Notes: generated from the sequence alone by a model not told the origin. A DNA stretch of 64,000 nt from Halodesulfovibrio spirochaetisodalis (GCF_001672295.1 NZ_JXMS01000007.1:1-64000); one strand, 5' to 3'. Numbered from the stretch's first letter, positions 43,122-52,355 are shown. A program made the numbers and translations.

Positions 43122-44492
43122 CTAGTTTTTTAAGCTATGAATCGGTGCAGGAATACGTCCACCAAGATTAATGAAGGATTCTGCATTACCACCAGGAACG
43201 GCCATAATCTGTGCTTCACCAAGCAAACCACCAAAAGAAACAGTATCTCCCACGCCCTTATCAGGAACAGGAATAATACGTACAGCTGTTGTCTTACTAT
43301 TGATCATACCGATTGCCATTTCATCAGCAATGATGCCGGATAATGTTGCAGCCGATGTATCACCAGGCACAGCCACCATATCAAGGCCTACTGAACAAAC
43401 ACTGGTCATGGCCTCAAGTTTTTCCATGGTCAATGCGCCAGACGCTGCGGCTGCTGCAATGCTTGAATCTTCTGATACCGGAATAAATGCACCGGATAAT
43501 CCGCCAACGTGGGACGACGCAAATGCACCACCCTTTTTCACAGCATCATTCAACATAGCCAAAACAGCTGTTGAACCTGGGGCACCAATGGATGAAAGGC
43601 CAATGGCTTCAAAGATTTCACCCACGGAATCTCCTACCTCCGGTGTCGGTGCCAATGACAGATCAGCCACACCAAACGGTAGACCAAGGCGTTCCGCAAC
43701 CTCTGTACCGATAATTTCACCGACACGGGTCACTTTAAACGCAGTACGCTTAATTACCTCAGCAATATCACCAAGACTCTTGGCACTTCCGCTCTGTACA
43801 GCCCTATCGATAGCTTTTTTCACAACTCCGGGGCCGGAAACACCTACGTTAATAACAGCTTCAGGCTCACCAACTCCAAGATACGCTCCCGCCATAAACG
43901 GTACATCTTGAGGAATATTGGCAAACACAACCAGCTTGGCGCACCCCAGGCCATCTTTATCTGCTGTACGCGCAGCAATGTCCTTAATACGCTGCCCCAT
44001 AAGAGCCACCGCATCCATATTAATGCCGCTTCTGGATGATGCAACGTTAATAGAAGAACATACTCGCTGCGTTACTGCCAAAGCCTCTGGCAAAGAATCA
44101 ATGAGAGCTCGATCGCCCTTAGTCATTCCTTTTTCAACCAACGCACCGAATCCGCCGAGGAAATCAACACCTGCTTCTTGAGCAGCTTCGTCAAGAATCT
44201 TACACGCCTTCACCATCTGCTCAGGCGTATATGAGGCACATACAACCCCCATCGGACTAACGCTGATGCGCTTGTTCACGATAGGAATGCCGTACTTGTC
44301 GCCTACCTCATTACAAGTAGACACAAGTTTTTGTGAATAATGTCTAATTTTGGTGCGGACTCTATCAGCAAACACGTCAAAGTCGTGACTTGCGCAATCG
44401 AAGAGGCTGACACCAAGTGTAACGGTACGAACATCCAAATGCTCGTTTCTGAGCATAGCTAAAGTACTGAGCACTTCGCGATCTGAAAGCAT
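43122..44492 (-). CDS. UPF0210 family protein
   Basis: This 456-residue cytoplasmic protein matches UPF0210 (PFL-like): [19 protein letters not shown], then [34 protein letters not shown] and [42 protein letters not shown] and [21 protein letters not shown] end the protein. AAGGAT precedes the ATG. It is 80 nt downstream of an ACT-domain gene. The same two-gene order (ACT-domain UPF0237 then UPF0210) recurs in many bacteria, so they form a functional unit. The biochemical role is not established. Confidence 0.92.
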   Translation of the reverse strand: MLSDREVLSTLAMLRNEHLDVRTVTLGVSLFDCASHDFDVFADRVRTKIRHYSQKLVSTCNEVGDKYGIPIVNKRISVSPMGVVCASYTPEQMVKACKILDEAAQEAGVDFLGGFGALVEKGMTKGDRALIDSLPEALAVTQRVCSSINVASSRSGINMDAVALMGQRIKDIAARTADKDGLGCAKLVVFANIPQDVPFMAGAYLGVGEPEAVINVGVSGPGVVKKAIDRAVQSGSAKSLGDIAEVIKRTAFKVTRVGEIIGTEVAERLGLPFGVADLSLAPTPEVGDSVGEIFEAIGLSSIGAPGSTAVLAMLNDAVKKGGAFASSHVGGLSGAFIPVSEDSSIAAAAASGALTMEKLEAMTSVCSVGLDMVAVPGDTSAATLSGIIADEMAIGMINSKTTAVRIIPVPDKGVGDTVSFGGLLGEAQIMAVPGGNAESFINLGGRIPAPIHSLKN

Positions 44493-44572
44493 CTTTTATC
44501 CTTATAAAATAATTTGCTAAACCGTATTGTATGCAGACATGACAATCCTCAACTGATTGTCACGTATTGCAG

Positions 44573-45136
44573 CTACACGGGTTGAACCCTGTGCACCGCT
44601 TCGAAGATATCACTGTGCTGCACACTGACCCGTACCGAAAGCTCTTCAGCCTTGGCATTCAGCGCGTTGCGAAGAGCAGAAAGCTCTACAGCACCAGGAA
44701 CTATAACCTCAAATACAATAAGAGCATGACCATCAGGCTGGTCATCAGGAACAATAGCTTTCAAGTTAGCAATGTTTACATTGTGCTCACCAAGAATACC
44801 TGAAATCGCAGCGACAAGCCCTCTTTGATCAGGACCATCAACGCTGACAACAAAGGATTGTGGATCTTCAGCAGACCAGCTTCTACCGTCATAAAGGCGT
44901 GCTGTAACACTGAGATCAATCTGTCGTTCGGCAAGTCCCTTCACCAGTGATTCTTGCAATGCTTCAATTGTACAACCGTCTGGCATTTCAGCAATAACGA
45001 TTGCAGCAAATTCACTATGCAGAATAGTTTGACTTACCTCATTAATGTTGCACTCCAACCCTGTAAGTAGGCTGGAGACCGCATGTACGACTCCCGGACC
45101 ATCTTTGCCGAGAAATGATACAACTACCTTTTTCAT
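44573..45136 (-). CDS. Two-ACT-domain regulatory protein
   Basis: This 187-residue protein consists of two ACT modules (MKKVVVSFLGKDGPGVVHAVSSLLTG at 1-85, and FVVSVDGPDQRGLVAAISGILGEHNVNIANLKAI at about 95-180). ACT domains bind amino acids at dimer interfaces, so it likely senses an amino acid, as GcvR-like proteins do. The start at 45136 has GGAG 8 nt upstream, better than the ATG at 45154. It is the first gene of the ACT-UPF0210 operon. The upstream 300 bp (45137-45435) contains no visible gene. Confidence 0.88.
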   Translation of the reverse strand: MKKVVVSFLGKDGPGVVHAVSSLLTGLECNINEVSQTILHSEFAAIVIAEMPDGCTIEALQESLVKGLAERQIDLSVTARLYDGRSWSAEDPQSFVVSVDGPDQRGLVAAISGILGEHNVNIANLKAIVPDDQPDGHALIVFEVIVPGAVELSALRNALNAKAEELSVRVSVQHSDIFEAVHRVQPV

Positions 45137-45435
45137 ATTTTGCACTCCAAACATATAGATACCGGAAGCTTGATAGGCTCTTACAATTATGTCAAGCCCT
45201 ACAGATCACCAGTGCCCGCAACTGGCATCCCAAGCAACCGCACCAACATTCTGTACTGATTACTTTTCGTATATTCTGTACCTTCAACTCACTAAAAAAC
45301 AAAGATACAAACATAGTATGCTACGTAAATAGACTCTATTTTATTCAAAATTTAGCAAAAAACTACTAAATTTATACACATAAAATCGCTATCCCGCGCA
45401 GCAGGCACTGCACATAAAAAAACAAAGGATGTTTC

Positions 45436-46131
45436 ATGAAAAAGATAGGGTTGATAGGTGGAATGAGCTGGGAATCTTCCATCGTATATTACAGATTGCT
45501 CAACGAAGGTATTCGTACCCGCTTAGGCGGTCTCCACTCATGCAAAATCCTCATGGAAAGTGTAGACTTTGCCCCGCTGGAAAAAATGATGAGAAAAGGT
45601 GATTGGGAAACAATCAGCACCGAGCTGACACAAGCAGCACTCAACACTGAAGCTGGTGGAGCTGATATACTCCTCATCGGCACAAACACAATGCATATGG
45701 TGGCAGACAACATCCAGAGCGCCCTTGAAATTCCTCTCATTCATATTGCTGACGCCGTGGCGAGCAAAGCAAAAGAACTCAACGTACGTAAGCTAGGACT
45801 GCTCGGAACCGCCTTCACCATGGAACACAATTTTATCAGCAAGCCGCTTTCTGAAAAATACGACCTCGAAGTCATTATTCCAGATGAACAATCCCGAAAA
45901 CTTATTCACACCAGCATTTTTACCGAACTGTGCTGCGGTAAGCTTCTGGATACAACTCGCCAAGCCTTCATCGAAATCATTCAGGAACTTGAAAACAACG
46001 GAGCGGAAGCAATTATCCTCGGCTGCACCGAGATAGCGCTGCTTGTCAAACCAACCGACTATACTCTTCCGCTGATTGATACCGTACAAGCGCATGTTGA
46101 TGCGGCACTTGCTGCGGCAGTTAGTGAATAA
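45436..46131 (+). CDS. Aspartate/glutamate racemase family protein
   Basis: This 231-residue racemase of the Asp/Glu superfamily begins KKIGLIGGMSWESSIVYYRLLN. The first catalytic position is Thr83 (LIGTNTMHMV) and the second Cys198 (IILGCTEIALL). This Thr/Cys pair is characteristic of the YgeA/RacX-like branch with broad amino acid racemase activity, unlike the Cys/Cys MurI enzymes. AAGGATG precedes the ATG. It may supply D-amino acids for the cell wall. It is monocistronic. Confidence 0.9.
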   Translation: MKKIGLIGGMSWESSIVYYRLLNEGIRTRLGGLHSCKILMESVDFAPLEKMMRKGDWETISTELTQAALNTEAGGADILLIGTNTMHMVADNIQSALEIPLIHIADAVASKAKELNVRKLGLLGTAFTMEHNFISKPLSEKYDLEVIIPDEQSRKLIHTSIFTELCCGKLLDTTRQAFIEIIQELENNGAEAIILGCTEIALLVKPTDYTLPLIDTVQAHVDAALAAAVSE

Positions 46132-46156
46132 AAGTCTTTGGGATGAAAGAAATAAG

Positions 46157-46208
46157 GCCTCCGGCGGGCGGGGCTCTGCCCCTGCACCCCGCGAGAGGGA
46201 ATCCCTCT
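46157..46208 (+). repeat. GC-rich repeat, left arm
   Basis: Positions 46157-46192 (starting GCCTCCGGCGGGCGGGGC) are exactly repeated, inverted, at 46367-46402. The arm continues with GAGAGGGA/TCCCTCTC, itself a small hairpin. It starts 25 nt after the racemase stop. Confidence 0.9.
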
Positions 46209-46342
46209 CTACTCCATTTAGGATTATTTTTAATCAGTAACCATCAGTAATCATGATACTTAATAAGCCTACGCATGTAAGTTACTATGTGAAAGAACAA
46301 GCGATATTATTAGCCAATAATAGTTAACAGACAAACCAACCT

Positions 46343-46408
46343 CGCGGTCAAGGGGGCGTCCCCCTTGCGGGGTGCAGGGGCAGAGCCCCGCCCGCCGGAG
46401 GCATAAAA
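46343..46408 (-). repeat. GC-rich repeat, right arm (inverted copy)
   Basis: Its last 36 nt are the perfect inverse of the left arm. The outer part AGGGGG-CGT-CCCCCT forms its own hairpin, and the inner end GCCGGAGGCATAAAAAA resembles the junction next to the 30-bp palindrome at 5931. The 134 bp between the two arms have no gene. Confidence 0.9.
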
Positions 46409-46429
46409 AACAACTAGCGCAAACTCCAA

Positions 46430-46462
46430 AAAAAAAGCCACGCCCAAAAGCGTGACTTTTTA
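46430..46462 (-). terminator. Terminator of the second permease gene
   Basis: The stem CACGC/GCGTG, extended across one mismatch, has a 6-nt loop and is followed on the minus strand by a nine-T run. It lies 22 nt beyond the permease stop. Confidence 0.85.
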
Positions 46463-46483
46463 CTTTCAATAAAGACAGACAGA

Positions 46484-47578
46484 TTAATGACATCCGCAAG
46501 ATGCACCATGCTTCTGTCCACCTCGGCCGACAAATTGCTTCCCAACAAGAATAATCAGGGCGATAGCGGATGCATAAGCAATAATGCCGTGTTGATGTGT
46601 CTCCACATTATTAATCCATTCAAAAACGGACAGACCGAGTTTTGCATACAGCCAGTTTACGGCAAGGCCAAGAATGACTGAGGTCACGGCGATGGAACTT
46701 ACGTAAATGAACGCTACTCGCTTCCCAAGAGTCTGGGCTACAACTGTAATAGTTGCAGCGTTGGTTGCCGGCCCTACAAGCAGGAAAACTAAAGCACCAC
46801 CAGGAGAAAGTCCTTTAAGTGCAAGCGCTGCGGCAATCGGCGTAGACGCAGTTGCACAGACGTACATTGGCACACCAATAACCACCATCAGAATCATACT
46901 GAGCAAGCCGTCCCCAACGTAATCCTGAAAGAACGTTACCGGCAGGAAGGTGGATACCACCGCCGCAATGAGAATGCCGATAAACAGCCACTTTCCGATA
47001 TCCGCCACAAGTTCACCAAAGGCAAACTTCATACCGGTCATAAATTTGTCTTTAAAGCGTTTGCCTGCTGAAGAAGAACAGCAGCCTGAGGTACATTCCT
47101 CTTCTTTCTTCAATGTAGTCGGGGCAAAGTTTAATGGTGTAAACTCTGTCTTACCCGGCTTAGGCTTCTCAGGGAACATATCCACTAGAGTACCAGCCGT
47201 AAGAGCAGAAATAAACGCTGCTACAGGACGGACAATGGTCATAATCGGGTCAAGCAGCGCGTATGTAATAGCAATGGAGTCCACACCTGTTTCCGGTGTG
47301 GAAATCATAAAGGATGTTGTGGCTCCCTTACTTGCACCCTGCTGTCGCAAACCGGCAGCAGCAGGAATTACCCCGCAAGAACAGAGCGGCAACGGTACGC
47401 CGAACATGGACGCCTTAAGCACAGCACCTTTTTTATCGCTACCAAGATGTCGAGCAACGAAATCTTCCGGCAGAAACCCCTTAAGAAGTCCAGCAACGAA
47501 GAACCCGAACAGTACGTATGGAGCAGCTTCGAGCAGAATCTCCCATACTTCTGTAATGTATTGTATAGCAATTTCCAT
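46484..47578 (-). CDS. SO_0444-type DUF318 permease (putative metal efflux)
   Basis: This 364-residue inner-membrane protein has about 8-9 membrane segments. The first half carries the signature FGVPLPLCSCGVIPAAAGLRQQGASKGATTSFM, and the second half contains MYVCATASTPIAAALALKG and VGPATNAATITV. Between the halves is a cytoplasmic loop with a Cys cluster (EECTSGCCSSSAG). The C-terminus ends HGASCGCH. Both could bind soft metal ions. It is a paralogue of the permease at 27.2 kb but closer to the Cu/Zn-efflux-annotated SO_0444 group. GAGG precedes the ATG, and a strong inverted repeat resembling an ArsR/SmtB operator lies 22 nt upstream. Confidence 0.9.
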   Translation of the reverse strand: MEIAIQYITEVWEILLEAAPYVLFGFFVAGLLKGFLPEDFVARHLGSDKKGAVLKASMFGVPLPLCSCGVIPAAAGLRQQGASKGATTSFMISTPETGVDSIAITYALLDPIMTIVRPVAAFISALTAGTLVDMFPEKPKPGKTEFTPLNFAPTTLKKEEECTSGCCSSSAGKRFKDKFMTGMKFAFGELVADIGKWLFIGILIAAVVSTFLPVTFFQDYVGDGLLSMILMVVIGVPMYVCATASTPIAAALALKGLSPGGALVFLLVGPATNAATITVVAQTLGKRVAFIYVSSIAVTSVILGLAVNWLYAKLGLSVFEWINNVETHQHGIIAYASAIALIILVGKQFVGRGGQKHGASCGCH

Positions 47579-47600
47579 AAGTTACCTCTGAAAATTAAAA

Positions 47601-47628
47601 TTACGTATGAATATGTGTTCATACGTAA
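47601..47628. promoter_or_regulatory. ArsR/SmtB-like operator
   Basis: Perfect 11-bp arms TTACGTATGAA and TTCATACGTAA are separated by 6 nt. The core ATGAA-N6-TTCAT matches the 12-2-12 type sites of ArsR/SmtB metalloregulators. It lies 23-50 nt upstream of the DUF318 permease ATG. No arsR-like gene is adjacent, so the regulator would act in trans. Confidence 0.7.
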
Positions 47629-47706
47629 GTAAGACAGAAGCTCCTCACGGTCAAGCAGAGAATCGAAATTGTCCCAATTGCACAACTAACATTCTGAAAA
47701 TAAATA

Positions 47707-47737
47707 AAAAAAGGACATCAAAAATGATGTCCTTTTT
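47707..47737. terminator. Terminator between the lysozyme-like gene and the permease promoter
   Basis: The stem AAGGACATCA / TGATGTCCTT with a 4-nt loop has an A-run on one side and a T-run on the other. It lies 120 nt beyond the stop of the lysozyme-like gene. Confidence 0.85.
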
Positions 47738-47859
47738 GCTAGCTATAATCATAGCAACCCTCCGTCTGATTATTGACAAGAACAGGTTACGCTTGATTGT
47801 AAATCGCTTACAACCAGAAGGTTCGTACCGGTGCGTTAGCACGACCACCTGACAGTATA

Positions 47860-48993
47860 TTAAGCGAGCATTGATAACGCAGCGTTAAGTTCAGCGTCTA
47901 ATCTGTTATGTACACCGGAACGAACAGCCGGAGCAGATGATGTGAATTCGTCACGACGCTGTGCATATACGTTTTTAATAAATGCTTCTTGCATTTCCTG
48001 TGAAAAACCGCCTGTCTCGCTGAAAGCTTTAGCAAAAATCTTTACAGCGCCACGCGGGCCGTGCTGCAAGGAAGTAGAAAGTAATACCTCTTCCATAGCA
48101 GAACTCATAGTACCAATATTCATTTTATCCTGAACAACGCGTGCTACTGGTGCGAAGTAGCGGGAATGCATAAACGCATCCTGCATTTTTTCAAAACGAA
48201 CAGGATCAATATTAGCTACTTCTTTCCAGGCTGTCGGCATTTCGCCAAGTTTGGAGCCTGTATTCACTTCACCAGCTGCCCGCAGGTGCAAGGAAATGTC
48301 AGAAGCGTGCGTATCAAGATACGTCAAAAAATCGTCCATAGTTCCGCGAGCGGATGAGAACTGATATTTACCGTACGAAGTTCCCCCGGTGGTATCGTAC
48401 CCAATAGCAGCAATATTTCCGGTTGCTCCAGACTCAAACATTGTAGCCAATGATCCACGAACGTCATTGTTTACAATAGATTCAATATCTTTTGCTTCTT
48501 CTTTATCTGCATTGCCGCCAAAGGTGTTACCAGAAGACTGAACACCTGCTTCAACCGCTTCAAGAGCAATTTCACGGCTCATCATGCCCTGTAAGTTTAC
48601 AGGAGCACCGGAAGCCTCAGCAGTTTCGAGCTGATTCTTGGCAGCAGCATCTGTCAGCATTTTGAGCGTATTGCCTAATACATTTGGCTCAACTGTCGAA
48701 ATATTGATTAATGTCGCAAGAGAAGAGACATTTCTCAGGTTCATACCTGAGCGTGCAGACTGTTCTGCCCCGAGCAACCCATAGTACGGGTACTGAGTAG
48801 GCAAAGCAGCAACCTGTGAAGGTTGTGTAGATTGCATTGCTTCTGCAATCTGCTGCGGTTCTCTAAGCAAAGCTTCGAAGCGGCTTACGCCGTTATTTTG
48901 CGCACTACCGTATGTGTTAGCTGCGCCAGTGCGTCTTTTTGACTGCTGCAGGGCTCCCTGCACTTGCGTCATCGAGATTTGGGTCACAGACAT
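47860..48993 (-). CDS. Lysozyme/chitosanase-fold-like protein
   Basis: This 377-residue protein has no signal peptide; its N-terminal about 175 residues are low-complexity and Gln/Ser-rich (MSVTQISMTQVQGALQQSK). The C-terminal about 200 residues carry a peptidoglycan-hydrolase-like pattern, with a candidate catalytic Glu in MFESGATGNIAAIGYDTTGG and then TSYGKYQFSSARGTMDDFL. Similar domains occur in phage, type VI-associated and rod/flagellum-associated muramidases. AGGAGG precedes the ATG. The lack of a Sec signal suggests export by another route or intracellular assembly (inference). It is monocistronic. Confidence 0.7.
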   Translation of the reverse strand: MSVTQISMTQVQGALQQSKRRTGAANTYGSAQNNGVSRFEALLREPQQIAEAMQSTQPSQVAALPTQYPYYGLLGAEQSARSGMNLRNVSSLATLINISTVEPNVLGNTLKMLTDAAAKNQLETAEASGAPVNLQGMMSREIALEAVEAGVQSSGNTFGGNADKEEAKDIESIVNNDVRGSLATMFESGATGNIAAIGYDTTGGTSYGKYQFSSARGTMDDFLTYLDTHASDISLHLRAAGEVNTGSKLGEMPTAWKEVANIDPVRFEKMQDAFMHSRYFAPVARVVQDKMNIGTMSSAMEEVLLSTSLQHGPRGAVKIFAKAFSETGGFSQEMQEAFIKNVYAQRRDEFTSSAPAVRSGVHNRLDAELNAALSMLA

Positions 48994-49444
48994 AGTATTC
49001 CTCCTAAAAGCTCCCCCGAGCGTAACAACGTACTCCCGTTATTGAGCAATTACAGTGCCAACTTGTTAGACTCGTTAGATTGCAAGGGCTGGCAGAGAGT
49101 TAGAGTAACCACTCACTTTTGTATTTCAAAAAATTGTCAGTAATTTGAAGATACTTGAAACCTGATATATGCAGTATCACGCAAATAGCCATGAAACTGC
49201 TCCTGTATCATTCACATGTTACGTTCTTATTGTAGGATAAAAACAGAGAGACGCTTTGTTGTAATTTTATATTGATCTTCAGGAAGATATACTGTCGTAT
49301 TCATATTTTAGAAAATCGGCACTTGACGCTGACAGCATTTGCCGTATCTTCCCCTAACGGAAAACGCTTAGCATCTGGTGCACCTATTGTTTTTTAGTGA
49401 TGCCAGTTGCTGCTCTCTAACTAACATCGGAAACAGGACATTCA
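48994..49444. promoter_or_regulatory. Divergent region with a candidate topA promoter
   Basis: The 450-bp gap between the lysozyme-like gene and topA contains TTGACG (49323) and TATCTT (49345) with a 16-nt spacer, a plausible sigma-70 promoter 95 nt before the topA start. Nothing else recognisable is present. Confidence 0.35.
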
Positions 49445-51730
49445 ATGGGAAAAGACCTGATCATTGTGGAATCACCCGCAAAGGTGAAAACAATTAAAAA
49501 GTTCCTTGGCCGTAACTACATGGTTCACGCCAGTGTAGGTCATGTCCGAGATTTGCCCAAAAAAGATCTCGGCGTGGACGAAGAAAAAAACTACAAGCCA
49601 AAGTATCAGATCATTCAGGGTAAACAGAAAGTTGTTTCCACACTGAAAGAGGCAGCTGCTAAAGCAGACCATGTCTTTCTTGCTCCCGACCCCGATCGCG
49701 AGGGAGAAGCAATCGCATGGCATATTGCCGAGATTATCAAAAAAGAAAATCCGAATGCTAAGCGTATCCAGTTCAACGAAATTACAGCCCGTGCTGTTCG
49801 TGAGGCACTCGAGCACCCGAAAGAATTGAACGAAAACCTCTTTGATGCCCAGCAGGCTCGAAGAATTCTCGACCGTCTTGTAGGCTACAAACTTTCTCCC
49901 CTGCTCTGGAATAAAGTGAAACGCGGTATCTCTGCCGGACGTGTTCAGTCTGTTGCACTGCGCCTTATTGTAGAGCGTGAAGAAGAGCGCTACGCATTTA
50001 CACCGGAAGAATACTGGTTGTTCAAAGCAGAAATGGAAGGCGAATTACCGCCACCGTTCAAAGCGACTCTTCACCAGATTGCCGGTAAAAAAGCTGTTGT
50101 TCCTAATGAAGAAGCAGCTATTGCGCTTCAGGAAGCAGTCCTTGCCTCCAAACTGCAGGTAGAAAAAGTAGAAGAGAAAAAACGCAGCCGCCAGCCGCTG
50201 CCGCCGTTTATCACGTCTACTCTCCAGCAGGCAGCAAGTCAGCGCCATGGCTATTCAGCAAAACGTACCATGTCCATTGCACAGCGCCTCTACGAAGGTG
50301 TAGAGCTTGGAGATAAAGGTACCACAGCGCTTATCACATATATGCGTACTGACTCTGTACGCATTGCTGATGATGCACGCGATGCAGCCAAAGAACTCAT
50401 CCTTTCCATGTATGGGGAAGAATACGTTCCTGCCAAGCCGCGCTTTTTTAAAACAAAATCCAGTGCTCAGGACGCTCACGAAGCAATCCGCCCTGTTGAC
50501 GCTTCCATTACACCGGATTCTGTCAAAAATTTACTGCCGCGTGAACAGCACGCTCTATACAGCCTTATCTGGTCACGCTTTATGGCTTCCCAGATGGCAG
50601 CTGCTCAATTCCATGACACTACCGTCACCATTGCCGCCAACCCAAGTGCCGCTACCATCAAGGACGCGGACTCACTTGCAAGCACATGGCGCGTAAAAGG
50701 CGAGCGCATGCTCTTCCCGGGCTTCCTTGCAGTTTCTCCGCAAAAAACCAAGGAAGATTCTGTTGAACTGCCAAAGCTGGAAGCCGGTCAGGATATCCGC
50801 CTGCTGAAGCTTGATAAAGAACAGAAATTTACCCAGCCTCCGGCACGATTCTCAGAGGCGTCTCTTGTACGCGAGATGGAAGAACTCGGCATCGGCCGTC
50901 CTTCCACATATGCAGCCATTATTTCGACACTGCTCGACCGCGGCTACGCACAGCTTGAAGAAAAGAACTTTGTGCCGACCGACCTTGGGCGTGTTGTCTG
51001 TCAGCAGCTTGTTAAGCACTTCTCCACATTAATGGATGTACGCTTTACTGCTCAGATGGAAACCCTGCTTGATAACGTTGCGGAAGGTACACTGAACTGG
51101 ACACAGCTCATGACTGACTTCATGAACGACTTCAATCCTACACTTGAGAAAGCTGCTGAGGAAATGGAGTCCGTAAAACAAGGCCTTGAAACAGACCTTA
51201 CCTGTTCAGAATGTGGCAAGCCGATGATGATCAAATTCGGTAAAGCCGGAACCTTCCTTGCCTGTTCAGGCTACCCTGACTGTAAGAATACTTCGAACTT
51301 TACCCGTGATGAAAACGGAAAAGTGGTACTTGTAGAGCGCCCGAAAGAAGAATTACAGAAAATGGGTGAATGCCCTGATTGCGGCAAGGATCTTGTACTC
51401 AAGCGTACCCGTACAGGCGGTCGATTTATTGCCTGCACCGGCTACCCTGAGTGTAAGCATGCAAAACCGTTCTCTACCGGAATCAAATGCCCTCGTTGTA
51501 ATGAAGGCGAGATTGTAGAAAAATCCTCCCGCTCCGGTAAAATTTTCTACTCATGCAGCAGATACCCTCAGTGTGACTATGCATTGTGGAACTACCCTGT
51601 AGAAGAAGAATGCCCACAGTGTGAGTCTAAGCTGCTCACCATCAAAACTACAAAGGCTCGCGGAAAGCACATTGCATGTCCTGAAAAAACATGTCGCTAC
51701 ACACGCAGTCTTGAAGAAGATTCCGAGTAG
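49445..51730 (+). CDS. topA: DNA topoisomerase I
   Basis: TopA relaxes negative supercoils by single-strand passage. The 761-residue type IA enzyme opens with the Toprim domain (LIIVESPAKVKTIKKFLG, and the acidic triad in APDPDREGEAIAWH). The active-site tyrosine is Tyr299 in ALITYMRTDSVRI. GIGRPSTYAAIISTLLDRGY follows. The C-terminus contains four zinc-ribbon repeats (CSECGKPM..., CPDCGKDL..., CPRCNEGE..., CPQCESKL...), a normal arrangement. AGGAC precedes the ATG. Two tandem terminators follow. Confidence 0.97.
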   Translation: MGKDLIIVESPAKVKTIKKFLGRNYMVHASVGHVRDLPKKDLGVDEEKNYKPKYQIIQGKQKVVSTLKEAAAKADHVFLAPDPDREGEAIAWHIAEIIKKENPNAKRIQFNEITARAVREALEHPKELNENLFDAQQARRILDRLVGYKLSPLLWNKVKRGISAGRVQSVALRLIVEREEERYAFTPEEYWLFKAEMEGELPPPFKATLHQIAGKKAVVPNEEAAIALQEAVLASKLQVEKVEEKKRSRQPLPPFITSTLQQAASQRHGYSAKRTMSIAQRLYEGVELGDKGTTALITYMRTDSVRIADDARDAAKELILSMYGEEYVPAKPRFFKTKSSAQDAHEAIRPVDASITPDSVKNLLPREQHALYSLIWSRFMASQMAAAQFHDTTVTIAANPSAATIKDADSLASTWRVKGERMLFPGFLAVSPQKTKEDSVELPKLEAGQDIRLLKLDKEQKFTQPPARFSEASLVREMEELGIGRPSTYAAIISTLLDRGYAQLEEKNFVPTDLGRVVCQQLVKHFSTLMDVRFTAQMETLLDNVAEGTLNWTQLMTDFMNDFNPTLEKAAEEMESVKQGLETDLTCSECGKPMMIKFGKAGTFLACSGYPDCKNTSNFTRDENGKVVLVERPKEELQKMGECPDCGKDLVLKRTRTGGRFIACTGYPECKHAKPFSTGIKCPRCNEGEIVEKSSRSGKIFYSCSRYPQCDYALWNYPVEEECPQCESKLLTIKTTKARGKHIACPEKTCRYTRSLEEDSE

Positions 51731-51743
51731 TACCAATACCATC

Positions 51744-51786
51744 AAAACAGCCCGATCTGCGTATACAGATCGGGCTGTTTTTTTTA
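51744..51786. terminator. topA terminator
   Basis: A 13-bp stem (ACAGCCCGATCTG / CAGATCGGGCTGT) with a 6-nt loop ends in ten T residues; TTTT is also present in the opposite direction. Confidence 0.95.
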
Positions 51787-51814
51787 TGTACATGCGTCAG
51801 TCTGTGAAACACAC

Positions 51815-51851
51815 AAAAAAAGTCAAACAAGATATCTTGTCTGACTTTTTT
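51815..51851. terminator. Second terminator-like hairpin after topA
   Basis: AAAAAGTCA / TGACTTTTT encloses the palindrome ACAAGATATCTTGT, giving a nearly continuous stem with A and T tails. It can back up the topA terminator and stop transcripts from the convergent YbjQ-like gene. Confidence 0.8.
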
Positions 51852-52013
51852 CATAACGACGAGGCAATCTGTTGCCTGTCATTACCAAAATATTACCTTA
51901 CGGCCTGCTGCATAGAACCTAGGCTAGTTCTCGGAGGGGGAAGAATACACAACAAGCCGCAAGGGTAAACGACGCTGCCAGCAGTGAAGCAACCAGCTGG
52001 AAGCGCACGCTAT

Positions 52014-52355
52014 TTACGCACGTTTGGAACGGTCAAACTGCACAGCAGTACCGTAACAAGAGAAATATTTGCTGCCATCCGGATGGAAAGCGACATTTTC
52101 CTGATATCCGATAATGGCTTGAGCACCTTTGTTGACTGCACGTGCTGTCATACCAAAAAATGCATCATCAGAGTCATACCCGCGACAGGCAACCAGCCCG
52201 AGTACTTTACCGATGTCACGTCCCTCAAGTGCCTCAGTAGTCACTACAGGGAATCGACCGGCAAGAAATAAATCCTTCACACGTTCCATGTTCTCGGTAC
52301 GAGCCTGTTCAGCCTGTGTCGGCTTTTTATCATTTCCACCAAGCAAAAATAACAT
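52014..52355 (-). CDS. YbjQ/UPF0145-like protein
   Basis: This 113-residue cytoplasmic protein resembles the YbjQ (heavy-metal-binding-like) family: VVTTEALEGRDIGKVLGLVACRGYDSDDAFFG, then ARAVNKGAQAIIGYQENVAFHPDGSKYFSCYGTAVQF. The family forms pentamers of unknown function. The N-terminus MLFLLGGNDKKPTQAEQARTENMERV is a short leader helix specific to this protein. AGGAGG lies upstream of the ATG. It is a single gene, convergent with topA and divergent from the hybrid histidine kinase. Confidence 0.82.
   Translation of the reverse strand: MLFLLGGNDKKPTQAEQARTENMERVKDLFLAGRFPVVTTEALEGRDIGKVLGLVACRGYDSDDAFFGMTARAVNKGAQAIIGYQENVAFHPDGSKYFSCYGTAVQFDRSKRA

Noticed and set aside
46269-46499. Short minus-strand frame across the right GC-rich repeat
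   Set aside because: It reads through the repeat hairpins and has no ribosome site; repeat-derived artefact.
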